Assembly (NCBI GenBank): GCA_039984715.1
Contig: JBDWUA010000010.1
Span: 1 to 64,000, forward strand
DNA from: JABSSA01 sp039984715
Lineage (GTDB): Bacteria; Pseudomonadota; Alphaproteobacteria; Rhodobacterales; Rhodobacteraceae
Length of the DNA: 64,000 nucleotides
Reading direction: 5' to 3'
Shown: positions 35,127-43,316 of the stretch, one piece after another
Layout of the letters: each line of letters begins with the position of its first letter
Numbering within the stretch: the stretch's first letter is position 1
Program-made: the position numbers and the translations under genes
The notes under the pieces: model-generated
The model's database searches: none
Seen by the model: only the letters and a program-made list of their open reading frames with translations
Told to the model about the DNA's origin: nothing

Positions 35127-36341
35127 ATGTCAGGGCGCGGCGCTGGACAGCTCGCGTCCTGGTTAAACGGACCGACGAAGAAGATTTCTCTGCAATCTGC
35201 GCGCGTTGCGCCCATTGATGAGACAGAGAAAAAAGCACTGAAAAGTGCGAAAAACATCCCAATGACTCGATTGGCCAATCTTGGTCTTCTCGACAAAAGT
35301 CGACCCTGTGTGTTTGGTGCGGTCACGCCGTTGGCACGTGATTTGACGACCCATTTGGGCAAAGGCCTGACACCTGCTGCGGCACGCGTCAGCGCAATGA
35401 TGGAGGCCATTGAACGTGCATCCGCAGAAGCCCCGAACGTGCCATCGCGTACGGCCAGTTATTCAACGTTAAAATCTGATGAGGTGCCAGCCCTTGACCC
35501 AAAGGATTTCGCACTGCCACCGCAATCAAAATACGATCCAGATCGAGCGATAAAATGGACGTCTGGTGTGCGTCTTCCCAGTGGGGAACACTGCTGGATC
35601 GCGACGGATTTGATCGCTGCTCCCCCTTCGGATGGTGTCATTTTTCAACCCGACACCAATGGTCTTGCGTCTGGCAATACGCTGGCCGAGGCTATTTTGC
35701 ATGGCTTGTGCGAACTGATTGAACGCGACGCATTGGGGCGGTTCGTGTTTGCGCGCCAATATGGTGACGCAGGCGAGGAACCTTTGATTGGACAAATCAT
35801 TCCGGCCACGGTTCCGCCAGAAGCGCAGACTATTATGGGACGGACGGAAACCGCAGGCCATTCCGTAAAGTTGTTTGACCACAGCGATATTGGGCTTCCT
35901 GTTGTGTCTGCTTATCTGACCGACCCTGCCTATCCCGGACCGGAAGGACCGCGCACATTTACGTTTTTTGGCTTTGGCTGTGCGGCATCAGCCAAAACAG
36001 CTCTGTTGCGGGCATTGACCGAAGCCGAACAATCAAGGGTTTCGGTGCTTCAAGGGGCGCGGGACAGTTTTAATTCCATCCCCGGATCAGCCGAGCCCAC
36101 GACACAAAGGCACGTTGATTTTGATACGCTTCCGGACGGGCCATCCCACGATGATCTACTGGATGATATGGATCATGTTCTAAACGTTCTAAGACATGCA
36201 GGGTTTCACGATGTGTACGCCTGTGATCTGACGCATCCAAAGTTTGATATTCCTGTCGTGCGCGTCTTGGTGCCCGGTCTTAGCGTATTCCTTGTTGATC
36301 GCAGCAGAGTCAGCTGGCGCGATTTGGCGTGTTTGGTATGA
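35127..36341 (+). CDS. YcaO-domain cyclodehydratase/thioamidase-type enzyme
   Basis: A 404-residue YcaO protein. The ATP/Mg glutamates of the family are visible: MMEAIERASAE (E93, E96), NTLAEAILHGLCELIERDA (E188, E196, E199) and ALTEAEQSR (E299, E301). YcaO enzymes use ATP to activate a peptide backbone amide for attack, giving azolines, amidines or thioamides. The C-terminus (WRDLACLV) lacks the proline-rich PxPxP tail of many azoline-forming YcaOs, and a TfuA gene overlaps its stop; both favour thioamide chemistry. There is no E1-like partner or SagB dehydrogenase nearby. Confidence 0.92.
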   Translation: MSGRGAGQLASWLNGPTKKISLQSARVAPIDETEKKALKSAKNIPMTRLANLGLLDKSRPCVFGAVTPLARDLTTHLGKGLTPAAARVSAMMEAIERASAEAPNVPSRTASYSTLKSDEVPALDPKDFALPPQSKYDPDRAIKWTSGVRLPSGEHCWIATDLIAAPPSDGVIFQPDTNGLASGNTLAEAILHGLCELIERDALGRFVFARQYGDAGEEPLIGQIIPATVPPEAQTIMGRTETAGHSVKLFDHSDIGLPVVSAYLTDPAYPGPEGPRTFTFFGFGCAASAKTALLRALTEAEQSRVSVLQGARDSFNSIPGSAEPTTQRHVDFDTLPDGPSHDDLLDDMDHVLNVLRHAGFHDVYACDLTHPKFDIPVVRVLVPGLSVFLVDRSRVSWRDLACLV

Positions 36342-37582
36342 CCGCATCGAATACGCAGGTCAGCGTACCAAAGACACGGCCCTTGGTCTTTGTCGGGCCA
36401 TCCATTCCAGAAGATGAAGTTCGTGACCTTCTGCCAATGGCCGAAATCCGGGGGCCCATTCAACGGGGTGACTTATACACGGCTCGTTTACTGCGGTATT
36501 CGACGTTTATCGTCATTGACGGTGTGTTTGCGCAATCCAAAGCAATTTCCCCGCGTGAAGTTGTCGACGTTGTGTCGGACGGCGCTGTGTTCCTTGGCAG
36601 TTCCAGCATGGGTGCATTGCGTGCAGTAGATTGCGCACCAGCCGGGGCACTGGGGGTCGGAGCAGTTTGGCGGCTTTTTCGGCGTGGGACATTGTCATCC
36701 GAAGACGAAGTTGCCGTTCTGTTTTTGCCGGAACGTCCCTATCCCGCCTTAACCATTTCCTTGGTCAATATTCGGGTCGCTTTGCGCCGCGCTGTTCGTG
36801 CACGCGCAATCGACGCCAAGGACGCAACCGCTTTGATAGATGCGGCGGAACAACTGCATTATTCCGAACGAACGTGGAAGGCGGTCTTTCAATCTGCGGA
36901 AATTGACTATTCCCCAAGCTTGAAAACCGCATTGTCCGCCACTGATGTCAAACGCGCAGATGCACGGGTTGCCTTGAAATACGCGGCCAGCCAAATTGCG
37001 GCCAACCCTGATTGGCTGCAACGCCCCCGTCAAAGCCGCACCACGTTCAATTTGCTTGGTCAGGGTCGATCGCATGGAACCGATCCCCTATTGGGGCGCG
37101 ACTTACATACCACCGCACCTGGTTTTTTGCTGTGGATGTTCGCATCTGGCCGAGCGCCGGCATCACTGTTGAAAAAATGCGGGTCTTTGATCAGCTTAAA
37201 AGGCAAACCAGACCTAAATGCGCCTCTTGACCAGCTTACTTGGGAAGATATTGGCCCGGACAAATCGGCTTTGGTCGCTGCATTTGAAGCATTAACCAAT
37301 CAACTCAAACAATCCGATACATTGCAATCGGAACAGCTTCGGTTTGTCGCCATCTGCCAAGCGGCGCGACTGCACGCTCCAATTAATTCCCAACAGGACG
37401 AGAAAGTTCTGGCGGAGGTCGAAAAAGTAATGATTAAGAGACACGGGGCAGTTGACTGGGCCACGTTGCTTGCGGACAATTCACCAGCGTCTGCAACGGC
37501 GCTGAATGCAGTACGGGGTTACTGGGCGAATGCAAAAACATTTCGCCGCAGCAACAAGGGAAGGAAGAACAACAGTGAGTGA
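36338..37582 (+). CDS. tfuA: TfuA-like protein
   Basis: A 414-residue protein whose first 150 residues are a TfuA domain: LVFVGPSIPEDEV, GPIQRGDLYTARL, IDGVFAQSKAISPREVVD, GSSSMGALRAVDC and GVGAVWRLFRRG. TfuA was named from trifolitoxin production and partners YcaO enzymes in backbone thioamidation. The remaining 260 residues are helical, of unknown role and longer than in stand-alone TfuA domains. ATG 36338 overlaps the YcaO stop (ATGA), so the two proteins are made together. Confidence 0.9.
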   Translation: MTASNTQVSVPKTRPLVFVGPSIPEDEVRDLLPMAEIRGPIQRGDLYTARLLRYSTFIVIDGVFAQSKAISPREVVDVVSDGAVFLGSSSMGALRAVDCAPAGALGVGAVWRLFRRGTLSSEDEVAVLFLPERPYPALTISLVNIRVALRRAVRARAIDAKDATALIDAAEQLHYSERTWKAVFQSAEIDYSPSLKTALSATDVKRADARVALKYAASQIAANPDWLQRPRQSRTTFNLLGQGRSHGTDPLLGRDLHTTAPGFLLWMFASGRAPASLLKKCGSLISLKGKPDLNAPLDQLTWEDIGPDKSALVAAFEALTNQLKQSDTLQSEQLRFVAICQAARLHAPINSQQDEKVLAEVEKVMIKRHGAVDWATLLADNSPASATALNAVRGYWANAKTFRRSNKGRKNNSE

Positions 37583-40232
37583 AATATTTGACATCGAACC
37601 GGGAATGGATCGAGATTTCCCACGTTTTGTAGCGATGGTATTCACTGACATTGAAGGGTCGACAAAACTGGTCGACGCGCTTGGGGTTGGGTACGCCGAC
37701 GTATTGGCACGACATCAAGAAATTATCCGCGAGATCGCAACCCAATACGACGGCAACGAACAAGGAACACAAGGAGATTCATTTTTCCTGACGTTCACCG
37801 ATCCCACCAAAGCCGTTTCCGCAGCGATTGCCACTCAGAAGGCGATGGCTGAAGAAGTCTGGCCCAACGGAATACGCATTAAAATTCGCATCGGCGTTCA
37901 TACGGGCGAAGTCCGGTTCTTGAACGACGAAGTTGTTGGTCTTGATGTGCACCGTGCCGCACGCATTTCCGATGCAGGTCATGGCGGCCAAATCATCGTG
38001 TCAAAAGAGGTCCAGAAAGCCATCTCTGACATTGAACAACAAAAACGCGGATATGAATTGCGGGCAATTGGTCGGCACCGTCTAAAAGACTTGCGTTATC
38101 CCGAAACGTTGTTTGACGTCGTTGCCACCGGTTTGGATCAGTCTTTCGGGCCCATCCGATCCTTGGATGCCCGCAATGACAACCTCACAACCGAACATGG
38201 TCCGTTGTTTGGGCGCGAAACTGAAATCCAAACCCTGCGTGATCACCTAGACAGCCACAAGGGGCGTTTGTTGACCTTGCTTGGGCCTGGCGGCATTGGC
38301 AAATCAAGTGTCGCTCGTCGCTTGGCGGAACAGTCCCGTGACCAGTTTTCCGCAGGCATTCATCTGATCGATCTTGGCGGCATCACTGACGCAAGCTTTG
38401 TTCTGCCGACAATTGCACAAGTCATCGGCGTCCGGGACTTCCCCAATCGGCCAATCGAAGAAGACATCATCAGCGACATTGGCCTCGCCAAACGTCTGCT
38501 GATTTTGGACACGATGGAGCACGTATTGGAAGCCCGCGCAGCGGTGGGATTGTTGATCGAACGTTGCCCTGAATTGCGCATTGTCGTGACCAGTCGGGCC
38601 CCTTTGGGTTTGGGCGTGGAAAAAACCGTGCGCATCGGACCTTTGGCATTGCCTGAAAAGGGCGCGAAGGATGTTGGCGAAAATCCCGCCGTACAATTGT
38701 TTGTTCACCGCGCCAAAGAAGCCGACAGTGCATTCGAATTGACGGACGATCTGCGCGATACAATTGTGGAAGTCGTTCAACGCCTTGAAGGTGTTCCGCT
38801 TGCCTTAGAACTTGCGGCTGCGCGGCTTACACTTTTGACACCCGAGGAACTGTTGTCACGATTGGACGAGCGGTTCAAACTGTTGCGCAGCGGCAAACAA
38901 GATGTCGCCCGCCACAAAACCCTGCGTGCGGCAATCGAATGGAGCGATGAGCTTCTTGACGAAGAAGAACGCGACGCCTTTCACAAGCTTGCTGTCTTTT
39001 CCGGTGGGTTTAAATTCCGCGATGGGGAAAGCGTGTTGGAAAGCGTCAAAGGCTATGACGGTGATCCAATGGAGCTGATTTCATCGCTGGTCGGCAAAAG
39101 CTTGATCGACCGTCATTATTCAAACGGCGAACCGCGTTTTGATATGCTGGATATGATCCGCGAATTTGCAGCTGAAAAGCTGGATCGATCCGGTGCAATG
39201 GCGGACATGCAAAATCTGCATTGTGACCATTATGTAAAGCTTGTTGAAGCATGTGGGGCAAATGCTCTTAACACGGATCAAAGGGCACACATCACGCGAT
39301 TGGTCGGTGACATCGACAACATTCGCGCCGCTATGCGCTTTGCATTGAACGCTGGCGACGCCGCCCGTGTCGCGCGTTTCATGCGATCATTGCAGTGGTA
39401 TTGGTTCTCACAAGCTCAGTTGACCGAGGCCTTTGAATGGACGGCCCACGCCATTGATCTGGCCCAGAAGACTGCAGACAAGAACGCCGCTGGCATCATT
39501 TACGAGGCCGCATGTGTCGTGATGATGGGCGCAGGGGATTACCCCGCCGCCCTGCCCCATGGGCGCAATGCGGACGCTGCACATTCTGAGGCGGGTGACG
39601 AATCTGGCAAAGCACGGGCTGTATTGCTTCATTCTCTATGTGGCGCGGCCCTTGGCGAAATCGAAGATCCGTCACCAATGATCATGAAAAGCATCGAACA
39701 ATTTGGGATCGACGGGGATTCTTATTATTCTGCCCTCGGCCTGATCATCATGGGCGAAGGTGCGCGAATGGGCGGAATGCTGGAGCCCGCTGAAGAATGT
39801 TATATGGGCGCCATCGCCGAATTGGATTCCTTTGGCGACACGTTCTGGAAAGGCAACCTAAAGCAGAATATCGGCCATTTCCGTCTGGGCACTGACGATG
39901 TGGACGAGGCCGCTGGATTGTTCTCTGAATCCTATGATTTGGGTGACAGCTATGATTACGAGATCGTCCGAAGCTTGGCCGTAGCTGGTTTTGCAGGTGT
40001 CGCCTTGGCACGCGGTGATGCAGAAAAAGCTGCGCGTTTTCTGGGGGCCGTTGATGCCAATCTGGAACGGATAGGTGTTCAATTCGAACCGACGGATTCC
40101 GCCGACATCGCGCGATATCGCGAAGGCGCACAATCCAAATTAGGGGACGCAAAATTTGCCTCTCTTAAGCAAGAGGGCGCGTCATCAAAATGGCGCAAAA
40201 TCAAGAACGAAGCCCGGTCATTGGGGGCCTAG
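37575..40232 (+). CDS. Class III nucleotidyl cyclase-NTPase-TPR protein
   Basis: An 885-residue protein. N-terminal class III cyclase domain (about 15-190) with both metal aspartates visible in VFTDIEGSTKL and GTQGDSFFLTF. A STAND-type NTPase follows: Walker A LLGPGGIGKSS and Walker B RLLILDTMEHVL. The C-terminal third is TPR-like helices. No DNA-binding domain is seen, unlike LuxR-type relatives. The start is GTG 37575, overlapping the TfuA stop by eight bases with GGAAGG upstream; this ties a signalling protein directly to the YcaO-TfuA operon. It may sense the product or a stress and make cAMP; that is inferred. Confidence 0.85.
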   Translation: MSEIFDIEPGMDRDFPRFVAMVFTDIEGSTKLVDALGVGYADVLARHQEIIREIATQYDGNEQGTQGDSFFLTFTDPTKAVSAAIATQKAMAEEVWPNGIRIKIRIGVHTGEVRFLNDEVVGLDVHRAARISDAGHGGQIIVSKEVQKAISDIEQQKRGYELRAIGRHRLKDLRYPETLFDVVATGLDQSFGPIRSLDARNDNLTTEHGPLFGRETEIQTLRDHLDSHKGRLLTLLGPGGIGKSSVARRLAEQSRDQFSAGIHLIDLGGITDASFVLPTIAQVIGVRDFPNRPIEEDIISDIGLAKRLLILDTMEHVLEARAAVGLLIERCPELRIVVTSRAPLGLGVEKTVRIGPLALPEKGAKDVGENPAVQLFVHRAKEADSAFELTDDLRDTIVEVVQRLEGVPLALELAAARLTLLTPEELLSRLDERFKLLRSGKQDVARHKTLRAAIEWSDELLDEEERDAFHKLAVFSGGFKFRDGESVLESVKGYDGDPMELISSLVGKSLIDRHYSNGEPRFDMLDMIREFAAEKLDRSGAMADMQNLHCDHYVKLVEACGANALNTDQRAHITRLVGDIDNIRAAMRFALNAGDAARVARFMRSLQWYWFSQAQLTEAFEWTAHAIDLAQKTADKNAAGIIYEAACVVMMGAGDYPAALPHGRNADAAHSEAGDESGKARAVLLHSLCGAALGEIEDPSPMIMKSIEQFGIDGDSYYSALGLIIMGEGARMGGMLEPAEECYMGAIAELDSFGDTFWKGNLKQNIGHFRLGTDDVDEAAGLFSESYDLGDSYDYEIVRSLAVAGFAGVALARGDAEKAARFLGAVDANLERIGVQFEPTDSADIARYREGAQSKLGDAKFASLKQEGASSKWRKIKNEARSLGA

Positions 40233-40247
40233 ACCCTTTGGGGTTCC

Positions 40248-40279
40248 AACCATGCGCACCCCAGAATGCGCATGGTTTT
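40248..40279 (+). terminator. Terminator of the YcaO-TfuA operon
   Basis: A perfect 11-bp stem (40248-40258, AACCATGCGCA, and 40267-40277) with an eight-base loop is followed by TTTTG. It lies 16 bases after the stop of the cyclase-NTPase gene and separates the RiPP operon from the hpa promoter. Confidence 0.75.
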
Positions 40280-40346
40280 GCATAACGCACCAATGCACAA
40301 AGCCCTTTGATCGCTTGCCAAGCGCATCTTCGTGCCACGCGAAGAG

Positions 40347-40381
40347 TTGACAGAGGTGTCTCAATTTATTTAACATGTTAA
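40347..40381 (+). promoter_or_regulatory. hpa operon promoter with overlapping palindromic operator
   Basis: A consensus -35 TTGACA (40347-40352) is followed after 18 bases by TAACAT (40371-40376) as -10. The -10 lies inside a perfect 12-bp palindrome TTAACATGTTAA (40370-40381), a MarR/HpaR-like operator shape, so a bound repressor would block RNA polymerase. No regulator gene of this type lies in the operon or window. Confidence 0.7.
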
Positions 40382-40388
40382 TGAATAT

Positions 40389-40778
40389 ATGCCCCATTTT
40401 CATATCGAATATACCAAGAACCTAGCGGATTCTGTTGATATGGCAGCGTTCTGCGAAGTGATACGTGAAAGGGCGGCATCGATCCCGACCTTCCCGATGA
40501 CAGGCATTCGGGTCCGCGCAATATGTGTGGATCACTATGCAATTGCAGATGGGGACCCGAAACACGGGTTTATCGACATTTCGATCCGATTGCGTGAAGG
40601 CCGCGATGACCAGACAAAGGCTGACGCGGCAACACAAGTCTTTGATGCCGCGCGCGCGTTCCTTGCGCCTGTCACGTTGAAACGATCCATCGCTCTGTCA
40701 TTAGAGATGCGCGACATCGACGCTGCGCTTTCACCAAAATACAGCACCATCCGTGATCATCTGGAGGCCGGGAAATGA
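40389..40778 (+). CDS. hpaF: 5-carboxymethyl-2-hydroxymuconate isomerase HpaF
   Basis: A 129-residue tautomerase-superfamily enzyme. It starts MPHFHIEYTKN, with the Pro after Met as the expected catalytic base, and has the family's IRVRAICVDHYAIADG segment and LEMRDID near the C-terminus. It isomerises 5-carboxymethyl-2-hydroxymuconate in homoprotocatechuate meta-cleavage. No ribosome binding site precedes the ATG and the predicted transcription start is only about six bases upstream, so translation may be nearly leaderless. It overlaps hpaE by four bases. Confidence 0.9.
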   Translation: MPHFHIEYTKNLADSVDMAAFCEVIRERAASIPTFPMTGIRVRAICVDHYAIADGDPKHGFIDISIRLREGRDDQTKADAATQVFDAARAFLAPVTLKRSIALSLEMRDIDAALSPKYSTIRDHLEAGK

Positions 40779-42286
40779 CTGAACTTGACCGAAACTTGGA
40801 CAAGCTTCGGGGCTTTACGTCCCGCTTTCAGCAGAATGGCATTCGCAATCGTATTGCAGGCAAAGACCATGATGGTTCTGGTGGTCGGTTCGACAATGAA
40901 AGCCCGGTGGATCAATGCTTGATCTGTGAGGTCGCACGCAGCGACGCATCGGATGTTCATGCCGCGGCGCAGGCCGCTTCTGATGCATTTGCGGACTGGC
41001 GCGACATGGCCGCCAAAGAACGGCGCAAGATTTTGATTAACATCGCCAAAGGCATCGAAGCGCGCGCAGAAGAGATCGCGCTGTGCGAATGCTGGGACAC
41101 GGGGCAAGCGTTGCGCTTTATGTCCAAAGCCGCATTGCGCGGGGCCGAGAACTTTCGGTATTTCGCAGATCAGGTCGAGCAAGCGCGTGATGGTCAGCAC
41201 CTTAAATCCCCGACCTTGATGAACATCACGACCCGCGTCCCCATCGGACCGGTCGGCGTAATCACCCCGTGGAACACCCCGTTCATGTTGTCGACATGGA
41301 AAATCGCGCCCGCTTTGGCGGCGGGATGCACGGTTGTTCACAAACCCGCAGAGGCATCGCCCTTAACCGCGCGCCTGTTGGTTGAGATCGCAGAGGAGGC
41401 AGGCTTGCCCCCTGGTGTTTTGAATACGGTGAACGGATTTGGTGAAGAGGCGGGCAAGGCCCTGTGCGAGCATCCCAAGATCAAGGCGATTGCGTTTGTC
41501 GGGGAAAGCCGCACCGGATCGCTGATCACTAAGCAAGGTGCGGATACGCTTAAGCGCAATCATCTTGAGTTGGGTGGGAAAAACCCGGTCATTGTCTTTG
41601 AGGATGCCGATCTGGACCGCGCCTTGGATGCCGTTATCTTTATGATCTATTCGATCAATGGCGAACGCTGCACCTCGTCCTCTCGGCTTTTGATCCACGA
41701 CAGCATCCAAGCAAAATTTGAAGCCAAGTTAATCGAACGCGTGAACAACATCAAAGTTGGGCATCCCTTGGACCCCGCAACAGAGATTGGCCCGCTTGTC
41801 ACGCAAGAACATTACGACAAGGTGACGCGTTATTTTGACATCGCAAAAGAAGACGGTGCGACGGTCGCCGCCGGGGGTGTTCAGATTGATGGTCCAGGCT
41901 TTTTCGTGCGCCCAACCCTTTTTACAAACGCCACAAATCAGATGCGCATCGCACGCGAAGAAATCTTTGGGCCGGTGCTGACGTCAATTCCGTTTTCGAC
42001 CGAAGAAGACGCGTTGCAGATTGCAAATGACACTGAATATGGTCTGACCGGTTATGTTTGGACCAACGATCTGACCCGCGCATTACGGTTCACGGATAAG
42101 CTTGAGGCCGGCATGATCTGGGTGAATTCAGAGAATGTACGCCATCTGCCAACACCCTTCGGAGGGGTGAAAAACAGCGGCATTGGCCGGGATGGCGGTG
42201 ACTGGTCATTTGAATTCTACATGGAACAAAAGCATGTCGGATTTGCCACCGGGCAACACAAAATTTCACGCCTTGGTGCCCTTTGA
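40775..42286 (+). CDS. hpaE: 5-carboxymethyl-2-hydroxymuconate semialdehyde dehydrogenase HpaE
   Basis: A 503-residue NAD-dependent aldehyde dehydrogenase. The catalytic glutamate lies in LELGGKNPVIV and the catalytic cysteine in INGERCTSSSRLL; the N-terminal half shows ITPWNTPFMLSTWKIAPALAAG. It oxidises the semialdehyde ring-cleavage product to CHM. The assignment rests on its place between hpaF and hpaD as well as sequence. Its start overlaps the stop of hpaF (ATGA). Confidence 0.9.
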   Translation: MTELDRNLDKLRGFTSRFQQNGIRNRIAGKDHDGSGGRFDNESPVDQCLICEVARSDASDVHAAAQAASDAFADWRDMAAKERRKILINIAKGIEARAEEIALCECWDTGQALRFMSKAALRGAENFRYFADQVEQARDGQHLKSPTLMNITTRVPIGPVGVITPWNTPFMLSTWKIAPALAAGCTVVHKPAEASPLTARLLVEIAEEAGLPPGVLNTVNGFGEEAGKALCEHPKIKAIAFVGESRTGSLITKQGADTLKRNHLELGGKNPVIVFEDADLDRALDAVIFMIYSINGERCTSSSRLLIHDSIQAKFEAKLIERVNNIKVGHPLDPATEIGPLVTQEHYDKVTRYFDIAKEDGATVAAGGVQIDGPGFFVRPTLFTNATNQMRIAREEIFGPVLTSIPFSTEEDALQIANDTEYGLTGYVWTNDLTRALRFTDKLEAGMIWVNSENVRHLPTPFGGVKNSGIGRDGGDWSFEFYMEQKHVGFATGQHKISRLGAL

Positions 42287-42298
42287 GGAGATAATCAG

Positions 42299-43282
42299 AT
42301 GCCAGTTCCTGCGCCCAATCTATATCCAGATTTCAACACGATCCGGTTGTCGCATGTTTGTCTGAACGTCCAAGACCTGAGCGTATCCAAAACGTTTTAT
42401 ACAGACATCTTGGGCTTTCAAGTCTCGGATGAAACGCGCGACCACGTTTATCTTCGGGCGATGGAGGAACGCGGACATCATAGCGTGATTTTACAACGTT
42501 CAGACACGCCCGGAACCGTTGAGGTGTTGGGGTTCAAAACCTTTGACGATGACGATCTGGACAAGGCTGACGTTTATTTCCAATCAAAGGGTCGCCCGAC
42601 ATCATGGGTCGACCGCCCATTTCAAGGGCGAACACTGTTGACGTCTGACAATTTGGGCATTCCGATCGAGTTTTACCACAAGATGGACAGGTTGGAATCG
42701 ATCCATCAGAAATACGCGCTGTATCGTGGCGTCAAACCTTTGCGGATCGATCATTTCAACTGTTTTTCCAATGATGTTGATGCGTCAGTTGCATTCTATA
42801 ACGACTTTGGATTTCGCGTGACGGAATACACCGAAGACGCTGTCAGCGAAAAATTATGGGCGGCTTGGATGCACCGTAAAGGCGGCGTTCACGATATGGC
42901 CTTTACCAACGGAACTGGCCCCAGACTGCACCATGTTGCCTTTTGGGTGCCGACGCCGATGAACATCATTGATCTGCTCGATCTGATGGCAACGACTGGA
43001 TATGTGTCTAACATCGAACGCGGCCCCGGACGGCATGGCATATCGAACGCGTTCTTTTTGTACATTCTGGACCCGGATGGTCATCGGATTGAAATTTACT
43101 GCTCGGATTATCAGACATTGGATCCAGATCACGAGCCGATCAAATGGGATTTGAAAGACCCGCAACGTCAAACCCTATGGGGGGCCGCCGCACCGCAAAG
43201 CTGGTTTGAACATGGAACGCAATTTGTTGGCGTTGACCTTGTGGAGCCAAAGATTGACGCCAGCCCAATCATTGCACCCTGA
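42299..43282 (+). CDS. hpaD: 3,4-dihydroxyphenylacetate 2,3-dioxygenase HpaD
   Basis: A 327-residue extradiol dioxygenase of the vicinal-oxygen-chelate fold, with two VOC modules (LSHVCLNVQDLSVSKTFYTDILGF near residue 20; LRIDHFNCFSNDVDASVAFYNDFGF near residue 148). Iron ligands are expected at the histidine in RIDHFN, the one in LHHVAFW, and a glutamate in GHRIEIYC. It opens the homoprotocatechuate ring. A GAGGAG site precedes the ATG and hpaE ends 12 bases upstream. Confidence 0.9.
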   Translation: MPVPAPNLYPDFNTIRLSHVCLNVQDLSVSKTFYTDILGFQVSDETRDHVYLRAMEERGHHSVILQRSDTPGTVEVLGFKTFDDDDLDKADVYFQSKGRPTSWVDRPFQGRTLLTSDNLGIPIEFYHKMDRLESIHQKYALYRGVKPLRIDHFNCFSNDVDASVAFYNDFGFRVTEYTEDAVSEKLWAAWMHRKGGVHDMAFTNGTGPRLHHVAFWVPTPMNIIDLLDLMATTGYVSNIERGPGRHGISNAFFLYILDPDGHRIEIYCSDYQTLDPDHEPIKWDLKDPQRQTLWGAAAPQSWFEHGTQFVGVDLVEPKIDASPIIAP

Positions 43283-43316
43283 TGGATTGCGCAAACTTGG
43301 AAAAAAGGGGGAGCCT

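Noticed and set aside
43206..43316. N-terminal extension of the aromatic amino acid decarboxylase overlapping hpaD
   Set aside because: GTG 43317 has AGGGGGAG ahead of it and gives a family-typical start; the extension would overlap hpaD by 77 bases.
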